Below, piece by piece: positions 59,177 through 64,000 of a stretch of 64,000 nucleotides of DNA; the stretch's first letter is position 1, and each line of letters starts with the position of its first letter. Source of the DNA: Microbacterium halimionae (GTDB taxonomy: Bacteria > Actinomycetota > Actinomycetes > Actinomycetales > Microbacteriaceae); the NCBI RefSeq assembly GCF_011761265.1, contig NZ_JAAOZB010000001.1, forward strand, positions 682,001 through 746,000, given 5' to 3'. Position numbers and translations under genes: made by a program. Under the pieces are notes generated by a model that was given only the letters and a program-made list of their open reading frames with translations, ran no database searches and had not been told where the DNA came from.

Positions 59177-59330
59177 TCGGGATCGGAGTTGTTCCGCGCG
59201 GCGTGCAGAGCAGCCAGGTGTTGGGCGCGCATGATTGCGTTATCACGTCTCGCTTTGCGCCTGTTGAATATGTGACTGGTGTTGCTAGTGTGGTCTATGT
59301 TATTTGGCCCAATCAAGGGGAGGAGTGCGC

Positions 59331-60773
59331 GTGCAGACTGAAGACGACGACTGCGGCTGCGCTCCCACCGAGAGCGAAAGCCGCGCTTTCTGGCCCAAAT
59401 CAGTCAGCCGACGCCGCGCCCTCAGCCTTGGCGCACTCGGTGTCGTTGCCCTCGGAGCCGCCGGTTCCCTCGGAGTCGCGAGCATTCCTTCGGCGTACGC
59501 CGCCGACTACCCCTCGTGGGACGACGTGCAGGCGGCGAAGGCGAATGAGTCGGCGAAAGCCTCTCAGGTGTCACGCATTCAGGGTCTTATTCAGCAGCTC
59601 AACGCAGATGTTGAGCGCACGGCTGCCGAAGCTCAGGCAGCATCCGATGCGTTCTTCCAGGCGCAGCAAGAATTCTTCGACGCCGCAAAGCGCGCCGACG
59701 ACCTGCAGTCGCAGGCAGACGAGCAGGCCGCCGCAGCCCTCGACGCTGCCAACAAAGCCGGTCGGGTAGCCGCTCAGCTCTACCGCAGCGGTGGCGACGA
59801 CACTGCTCTTGAACTTTTCTTCGCAGGCTCCGCCGCGAGCGCTGACGACCTTCTCTCTCGTCTCGGCACGATGGACAAGCTGCTTGAGCGCAATCAAGCC
59901 GTGTATTCCGACGCGACAACAGCGCGCGATGCAGCGCAGGGGCTGAGCGATCAGGCTAAAGAGGCACGTGCTGCGCGCGATGAGCTGCAGAAGGCCGCTG
60001 AAGCCGCGATGCTCGAGTCTCAGCAGGCAGCAGATGCTGCCGCAGCGGCCCTCGCTGCTCAGCAAGAAAACCTCGGCACATTGCAGGCCCAACTTTCCGC
60101 GCTGCAAGACAAGACAGCCAGCACTGTCGCCGAATACCAAGAAGGCGAGCGCGTCCGCAAGGCGGAAGAAGAGCGCAAGCGTCGCGAAGCAGAAGCCGCG
60201 GCCGCCGCGGCAGCTGCCGCAGCAGCCGAAGCCGAGCGCAAGCGGCGTGAAGCAGAAGCAGCCGCGCAGCAGAACTCCGGCGGCGGCGGTGGTGGCGGTG
60301 GTGGATCGTCAGGCGGCGGTGGCGGTGGCGGCGGCGGCGGAAGCAGCAGCAGCGGCGGCGCTTGGCGTCGACCTTCCGACGGTTACATCAGCTCCGGCTA
60401 CGGTCCTCGCACTGTGCAGTGCGGTTCGGGCTACTGCTCAAGCGGTTACCACTACGGCGTCGACTTCGCCCCGGGCTGTTCAGCGCCGATTTACGCTGCC
60501 TCGGCAGGAACCGTTGTGTACGCGGGTTACAACGGTGGCTACGGCTACTACGTCAAGATCGATCACGGCAACGGCACTGGCACCGGCTACGGGCACATTC
60601 GCGAAGGCGGAATCTTCGTCGGCTATGGCCAGCAGGTCTCGGCGGGACAGGTCATCGCGAGCGTTGGCAACACCGGAAACTCGTTCGGATGCCACGTGCA
60701 CTTCGAAACGTACGTCTACGGCGCCGCGGTGAATCCCTACGGCTTCATGTCGGCGCGAGGCGTCAACATCTAA
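59331..60773 (+). CDS. secreted M23 (LytM) peptidoglycan endopeptidase with coiled coil
   Basis: A 480-residue exported protein. GTG 59331 follows GGGAGGAG. The signal peptide has an SRRRALSLG twin-arginine-like motif, hydrophobic core and AYA-AD cleavage site (~50). Residues ~60-310 form a long Ala/Glu/Lys coiled coil of the EnvC/RipA-N type. A Gly/Ser linker (~325-350) precedes the M23 domain (~352-478): GYHYGVDFAPGC (zinc His and Asp), TGYGHIREGGIFV, CHVHFETY (HxH). All zinc ligands are present, so it is probably an active cell-wall hydrolase; the coiled coil suggests control by a divisome partner. Confidence 0.9.
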   Translation: MQTEDDDCGCAPTESESRAFWPKSVSRRRALSLGALGVVALGAAGSLGVASIPSAYAADYPSWDDVQAAKANESAKASQVSRIQGLIQQLNADVERTAAEAQAASDAFFQAQQEFFDAAKRADDLQSQADEQAAAALDAANKAGRVAAQLYRSGGDDTALELFFAGSAASADDLLSRLGTMDKLLERNQAVYSDATTARDAAQGLSDQAKEARAARDELQKAAEAAMLESQQAADAAAAALAAQQENLGTLQAQLSALQDKTASTVAEYQEGERVRKAEEERKRREAEAAAAAAAAAAAEAERKRREAEAAAQQNSGGGGGGGGGSSGGGGGGGGGGSSSSGGAWRRPSDGYISSGYGPRTVQCGSGYCSSGYHYGVDFAPGCSAPIYAASAGTVVYAGYNGGYGYYVKIDHGNGTGTGYGHIREGGIFVGYGQQVSAGQVIASVGNTGNSFGCHVHFETYVYGAAVNPYGFMSARGVNI

Positions 60774-60799
60774 CCCACGTCGGATAACCCACGTCAGAC

Positions 60800-60845
60800 A
60801 AAGAGAACGACGGATGCCTCTTCTCAGGCATCCGTCGTTCTCTTT
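60800..60845. terminator. bidirectional intrinsic terminator
   Basis: Perfect 20-bp arms 60800-60819 (AAAGAGAACGACGGATGCCT) and 60826-60845, 6-nt loop, flanked by A/T runs. Serves the M23 gene and the convergent ppa. Its stem again holds CGGATGCC. Confidence 0.9.
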
Positions 60846-60854
60846 GGATCTGGG

Positions 60855-61388
60855 TCACACAGTGCGGGGTGATTCGCCCTCGCCCTGGCTCTTCGTCTGG
60901 CCTTCGTGCTCTTCGAAACGCGCGAACGCTTCGCCGACGAGACGCTCAGCCTCAGCCGCGTTCGCCCACTCGTCGACCTTGACCCACTTGCCGGGCTCGA
61001 GGTCTTTGTAGTGCTCGAAGAAGTGCGAAATCTCTTTCTGCATGAACTCGGGGATGTCGGCGACGTCCTGCACGTGAGCCCAGCGGGGGTCCTTCGCGAG
61101 CACTGCAACGACCTTGTCATCGCCGCCGGCTTCGTCGCTCATCTTGAGCACGCCAACCGGGCGGATGCTCGCCGAGACACCGGGGTACAGGTCGTAGTCG
61201 AGCAGCACGAGCACGTCGAGGGGGTCACCGTCTTCGCCGAGGGTGTTCTCGAAGAATCCGTAGTTGCTGGGGTATCCGAAGGCCGTGTAGAGAATTCGGT
61301 CGAGAAACACTCGCCCGGTTCCGTGGTCGACTTCGTACTTCACGCGGCTACCGCGCGGGATCTCAATGACGGCGTTGTATGCGCCCAT
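60855..61388 (-). CDS. ppa: inorganic pyrophosphatase
   Basis: A 177-residue family I enzyme hydrolysing pyrophosphate. NAVIEIPRGSRVKYEVDHGTGRVFLDRIL, YGFFENTLGEDGDPLDVLVLLDYDLYPG (the DxDPxD metal-binding signature), and DDKVVAVLAKDPRWAHVQDVADIP with conserved Asp/Lys. Full-length; a short acidic/polar tail. Confidence 0.95.
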   Translation of the reverse strand: MGAYNAVIEIPRGSRVKYEVDHGTGRVFLDRILYTAFGYPSNYGFFENTLGEDGDPLDVLVLLDYDLYPGVSASIRPVGVLKMSDEAGGDDKVVAVLAKDPRWAHVQDVADIPEFMQKEISHFFEHYKDLEPGKWVKVDEWANAAEAERLVGEAFARFEEHEGQTKSQGEGESPRTV

Positions 61389-61443
61389 GCTCGTACTCCT
61401 TCAAAAGACGTGGGGATGCCGTCATCCACCCTACTGTGCGGGC

Positions 61444-61449
61444 TACCGT
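61444..61449 (+). promoter_or_regulatory. putative -10 box (TACCGT) of tilS, leaderless layout
   Basis: TACCGT-GGGACC-GTG, 6 nt to the start at 61456. Confidence 0.45.
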
Positions 61450-61455
61450 GGGACC

Positions 61456-62457
61456 GTGCCCGATTTACGACCTCCCCTCGACCCCGCCACAGCTCACATT
61501 CGCCGAGCGGTGAGAGCGGCGCTCGAGCCGCTGCGCGGAGCAACGGTTCTTGTGGCGCTCTCGGGCGGCACCGATTCTCTCGCGCTCACGGCTGCGGTCG
61601 CGTTCGAAGCACCCCGTCTCGACGTCACGGCCATCGCTGTAACGGTTGACCACGCGCTCCAGGATGGCTCGGATGCCGTAGCCGGCACCGCTGCAGCTGC
61701 TGCGGGCGGGCTCGGGCTTCGCACTCGCATTGTGCGCGTCACGGTCGACACCGAAGGCGGGCCCGAGGCCGCAGCGCGGACGGCCCGGTACGACGCACTG
61801 CGCGAGGTAGCCGAAGAAGAGTCCGCTTCGGCTGTTCTCATCGCGCACACTCTTGATGACCAAGCCGAAACTGTGCTGCTCGGGCTCGCCCGAGGAGCCG
61901 GCGCCACAAGCCTTTCGGGAATGCCGACTGCCCGCCCCGACGAGAAGAGCGACGTCACGTGGCTGCGCCCTCTCTTAGCCGTGCGCCGTGCCGAGACCGC
62001 GGCGGCGTGTGCTGCCGCGTCTCTTGAGCCGTGGCACGACCCGCACAACGACGATTCGCGTTTCGCCCGCGTTCGGGCGCGCCAGCTGGTGCTTCCCCAG
62101 CTCGAGAGCGAACTTGGCCCGGGTATCGCCGAGGCTCTCGCGCGAACGGCTGACCAACTGCGCGAAGACGCCGAGGCTTTTGCCGAGATGATCGAGGAGA
62201 CGATCGAAGACATCGTCGAACACGCCGAGGCGGGCATCGCCGTGTCGGTTGCAGCTCTCGCGGCGAATCCGGCGGCACTTCGGCATCGCATCATCCGCCA
62301 TGTTGTCGCCAGCGAGTTCGGCCAGAGCCTCACTCGCGCTCAGACTCTTGAAGTTGCGCGCCTCGTCACAGATTGGTCGGGGCAGGGCCCGCTTGATCTG
62401 CCGGGATGCCGTGCGGCACGGGTGAGTAGCCGCATTGTGTTCACCGCAACCCCCTGA
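61456..62457 (+). CDS. tilS: tRNA(Ile)-lysidine synthetase
   Basis: A 333-residue PP-loop ATPase converting C34 of tRNA-Ile2(CAU) to lysidine so that it reads AUA. TVLVALSGGTDSLALTAAVAF is the PP-loop (SGGxDS, ~34-54), AVTVDHALQDGSDA, AHTLDDQAETVLLGLARGAGATSLSGM, WLRPLLAVRR, and WHDPHNDDSRFARVRAR. The C-terminal domain found in E. coli is absent, as is usual in actinobacteria. Position before hpt and ftsH is conserved in the phylum. Confidence 0.92.
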   Translation: MPDLRPPLDPATAHIRRAVRAALEPLRGATVLVALSGGTDSLALTAAVAFEAPRLDVTAIAVTVDHALQDGSDAVAGTAAAAAGGLGLRTRIVRVTVDTEGGPEAAARTARYDALREVAEEESASAVLIAHTLDDQAETVLLGLARGAGATSLSGMPTARPDEKSDVTWLRPLLAVRRAETAAACAAASLEPWHDPHNDDSRFARVRARQLVLPQLESELGPGIAEALARTADQLREDAEAFAEMIEETIEDIVEHAEAGIAVSVAALAANPAALRHRIIRHVVASEFGQSLTRAQTLEVARLVTDWSGQGPLDLPGCRAARVSSRIVFTATP

Positions 62458-62476
62458 CATCAGCCCTCGCCGCAGA

Positions 62477-62482
62477 TATCGT
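62477..62482 (+). promoter_or_regulatory. putative -10 box (TATCGT) of ParA gene
   Basis: TATCGT, 7 nt, GTG at 62490. Supports the internal GTG rather than the GTG at 62481, which overlaps the box. Confidence 0.4.
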
Positions 62483-62489
62483 GGCCCGC

Positions 62490-63257
62490 GTGAAGGTTAT
62501 TGGTGTCTATAGCGTCAAGGGTGGGGTCGGAAAATCGACGACCGCCGTAAATCTCGCGTGGGAAGCAGCAAAAGACCACCGTGTCTTGCTGTGGGACCTC
62601 GATCCGCAGGCTGCGGCGACCTACCTGTTAGAGGTCAAACCCAAACTCAAGGGCGGCGCTGAATCTCTCGTCGGCGGCAAGGGCAAGCCCAAGACGTCGA
62701 AGGCCGTGCGAAAGACAGCATTCGACAGGCTCGACGTGCTGCCGGGCGATGAGTCTTACCGAGATCTTGAGGTCGCCCTCGACGCCGCAAAGCACTCGAA
62801 CCGACGGCTCGAGAAGGTGCTCGGTCCGCTCTCGAGCGATTATGACGTCGTCATTTTGGATTGCCCGCCTGGTTCTTCGCTGCTTGCGCAAGCCGTCATC
62901 CGGGCGTCAGATCTTGTCGTTCTTCCGGTCGTACCGTCACCGCTCTCGGCACGGTCACTTCAGCAGGTGCGCGACGTCATTTCCGCTGAACCCAAACCAC
63001 CAAAGATTCTCGGGTTCCTCTCGATGGCCGACCGCCGGAAGACCGCGCACCGCAACGCGATCGCCTACTTTCCCGCCACCGAGCCTGAGATGACTGACAT
63101 CGTGATCCCGGCAACTGTCGTCGTGGAACGCATGGGATCAGAGCGCTCACCGCTCGGTGTTTTGGCGCCCAGGTCTGTTGCGGCACAAGAGTCCTCGCGC
63201 CTCTGGGCGGCCGCGTGGGATGCCGTGAGCCCCCGCCGCCGGAAAGGTAAGAAGTGA
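62490..63257 (+). CDS. ParA-family (MinD/ParA-like) ATPase
   Basis: A 255-residue deviant-Walker ATPase. KVIGVYSVKGGVGKSTTAVNLAWEAA (Walker A KGGVGKST with signature Lys), LLWDLDPQAAATYLLE, YDVVILDCPPGSSLLAQAVIRASDLVVLPVVPSPLSARSLQQ (Walker B-like). A ~40-residue basic region (KPKLKGGAESLVGGKGKPKTSKAVRKTAFDRL) follows the first third. No ParB partner is adjacent, so this is likely a cargo- or polymer-positioning orphan ParA rather than the chromosome segregation pair. GTG 62490 is favoured; GTG 62481 is the alternative. Confidence 0.85.
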   Translation: MKVIGVYSVKGGVGKSTTAVNLAWEAAKDHRVLLWDLDPQAAATYLLEVKPKLKGGAESLVGGKGKPKTSKAVRKTAFDRLDVLPGDESYRDLEVALDAAKHSNRRLEKVLGPLSSDYDVVILDCPPGSSLLAQAVIRASDLVVLPVVPSPLSARSLQQVRDVISAEPKPPKILGFLSMADRRKTAHRNAIAYFPATEPEMTDIVIPATVVVERMGSERSPLGVLAPRSVAAQESSRLWAAAWDAVSPRRRKGKK

Positions 63258-63263
63258 GCCACG

Positions 63264-63269
63264 TAGACT
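63264..63269 (+). promoter_or_regulatory. putative -10 box (TAGACT) of hpt, leaderless layout
   Basis: TAGACT-CCTGAT-ATG, 6 nt to the start at 63276. Confidence 0.5.
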
Positions 63270-63275
63270 CCTGAT

Positions 63276-63827
63276 ATGCGCGCGGCTGACATTGCGAATG
63301 ACCTCACGACAGTTCTAGCAACCGAGGAGGAGATCCTCGCGAAGCTCAACGAGATCGCCGCTCAAGTCGCAAAAGACTACGAGCCAGACAGCCTTGTGCT
63401 CGTCGGTGTGCTGAAGGGTGCCGTCATGGTGATGGCTGATTTTTCGCGCGCCCTGCCGATGCTTGTGCCGATGGACTGGATGGCTGTGTCGTCGTACGGC
63501 GCTGGCACGCGCTCCAGCGGCGTCGTGCAGATTCGAAAAGACCTCGATACCGACATTCACGATAAGCACGTGCTGATCGTCGAAGACATCATCGACTCCG
63601 GACTCACCCTCAGCTGGCTTCTGGAGAACTTTGCCGCTCGCGGCGCGGCATCCGTCGAGGTTTTTGCGCTCTTCCGGAAGCCGGAAGCCGCAAAGGTTGA
63701 GGTGCACTGCCGCTACGTCGGATTCGACATTCCGAACGAATTTGTTGTCGGGTACGGCCTGGATTATGCCGAGCGTTACCGCAATCTGCGCGACGTCGCG
63801 GTGCTTGCGCCTCACGTCTACAGCTGA
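63276..63827 (+). CDS. hpt: hypoxanthine phosphoribosyltransferase
   Basis: A 183-residue purine salvage enzyme. LVLVGVLKGAVMVMADFSRAL (~40-60), MDWMAVSSYGAGTRSSGVVQIRKDLDTDI, HVLIVEDIIDSGLTLSWLLENF (PRPP motif), RYVGFDIPNEFVVGYGLDYAERYRNLRDVAVL (purine-binding). Between the ParA gene and ftsH. Downstream, 63828-63953 is a gene-free 126-bp gap with a short TCCGC-CGTA-GCGGA hairpin near 63905. Confidence 0.94.
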   Translation: MRAADIANDLTTVLATEEEILAKLNEIAAQVAKDYEPDSLVLVGVLKGAVMVMADFSRALPMLVPMDWMAVSSYGAGTRSSGVVQIRKDLDTDIHDKHVLIVEDIIDSGLTLSWLLENFAARGAASVEVFALFRKPEAAKVEVHCRYVGFDIPNEFVVGYGLDYAERYRNLRDVAVLAPHVYS

Positions 63828-63953
63828 ATCGAATACTTCGCTAGTACGCCGTGGGCGAATGCACAGACCTCACATAGCGAGGCCGCGATAGCCTAAATCC
63901 ACTCTCCGCCGTAGCGGATCGTCGACGAAAGGGCTGGGGCGCGCCCCCGCAGC

Positions 63954-64000
63954 ATGAATTTCAAGAAGCTCACACGCAACCCGCTCATCTATGTGCTGCT
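63954..64000 (+). CDS. ftsH: FtsH cell-division protease (5' end only)
   Basis: Only ~15 codons are present. They read MNFKKLTRNPLIYVLL, the N-terminal amphipathic segment and start of the first membrane helix of actinobacterial FtsH. Assignment rests on this plus the conserved tilS-hpt-ftsH order. Confidence 0.75.
   Translation, partial: MNFKKLTRNPLIYVL

Overview
The window is high-GC, densely packed actinobacterial chromosome. Short intergenic gaps, frequent GTG starts, 4-nt stop/start overlaps, DUF6325/SHOCT/DUF2254/DUF4188 proteins, an OleB-OleC fusion, a type III PKS operon and a tilS-ParA-hpt-ftsH block together point to the family Microbacteriaceae (Microbacterium or a close relative). 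This assignment is an inference from gene content. I see no prophage, plasmid functions, CRISPR array or intact insertion sequence.

Layout. 0-7.4 kb: a ClC-type channel running off the left edge, small SHOCT and DUF6325 proteins, two GT4 glycosyltransferases, a GlxA/AraC regulator with a dyad operator, and a DUF2254 membrane protein. 7.4-13.6 kb: clpB lacking the N domain, behind an HspR-type (HAIR) operator and translationally coupled to a UbiA-family prenyltransferase; facing it is a type III PKS / methyltransferase / FAD monooxygenase operon resembling phenolic-lipid srsABC operons. 13.6-19.6 kb: a CatA-type chloramphenicol acetyltransferase, a 3-kb accessory segment bounded by two related SDR sequences (one a remnant), a lipoprotein, and a MerR regulator divergent from a DUF4188 gene. 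19.6-34.9 kb: housekeeping and stress metabolism (zwf, GH15 glycosidase, nitroreductase, a two-component system with an ABC exporter, exonuclease III, pyrE, a HAD phosphatase, glutamate decarboxylase, aldehyde dehydrogenase). 35-46.4 kb: envelope functions (acyltransferase-SGNH, GT2-GtrA, a polysaccharide-deacetylase-like protein), pgi, and a four-gene neuA/neuB ulosonate operon with two putative glycosyltransferases, the last of which appears to start at CTG. 46.4-57 kb: an FNT channel, an SDR, an FAD reductase, an acyl-CoA ligase and the oleA-oleBC-oleD olefin operon. 57-59.1 kb: a decayed stretch (LysE pseudogene, Fic fragment), a methyltransferase and a tRNA Glu-Asp-Phe cluster. 59.3-64 kb: a secreted M23 peptidase, ppa, tilS, a ParA-type ATPase, hpt and the first codons of ftsH.

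Three genome-style signals run through the window. (1) Many genes have a TANNNT box exactly 6-7 nt before the start codon and no Shine-Dalgarno sequence, which is the layout of leaderless transcripts; operon-internal genes use AGGAG-type sites or 4-nt overlaps. (2) At least two multi-copy families of about 55-90 bp palindromic elements, plus two single-copy ones, sit in intergenic gaps; one copy is inside a reading frame. (3) The word GGATGCC/GGCATCC is strikingly common and also forms the stems of the two best intrinsic terminators, an arrangement reminiscent of DNA uptake sequences. Starts were reassigned where spacing, overlaps or promoter layout favoured an internal codon.
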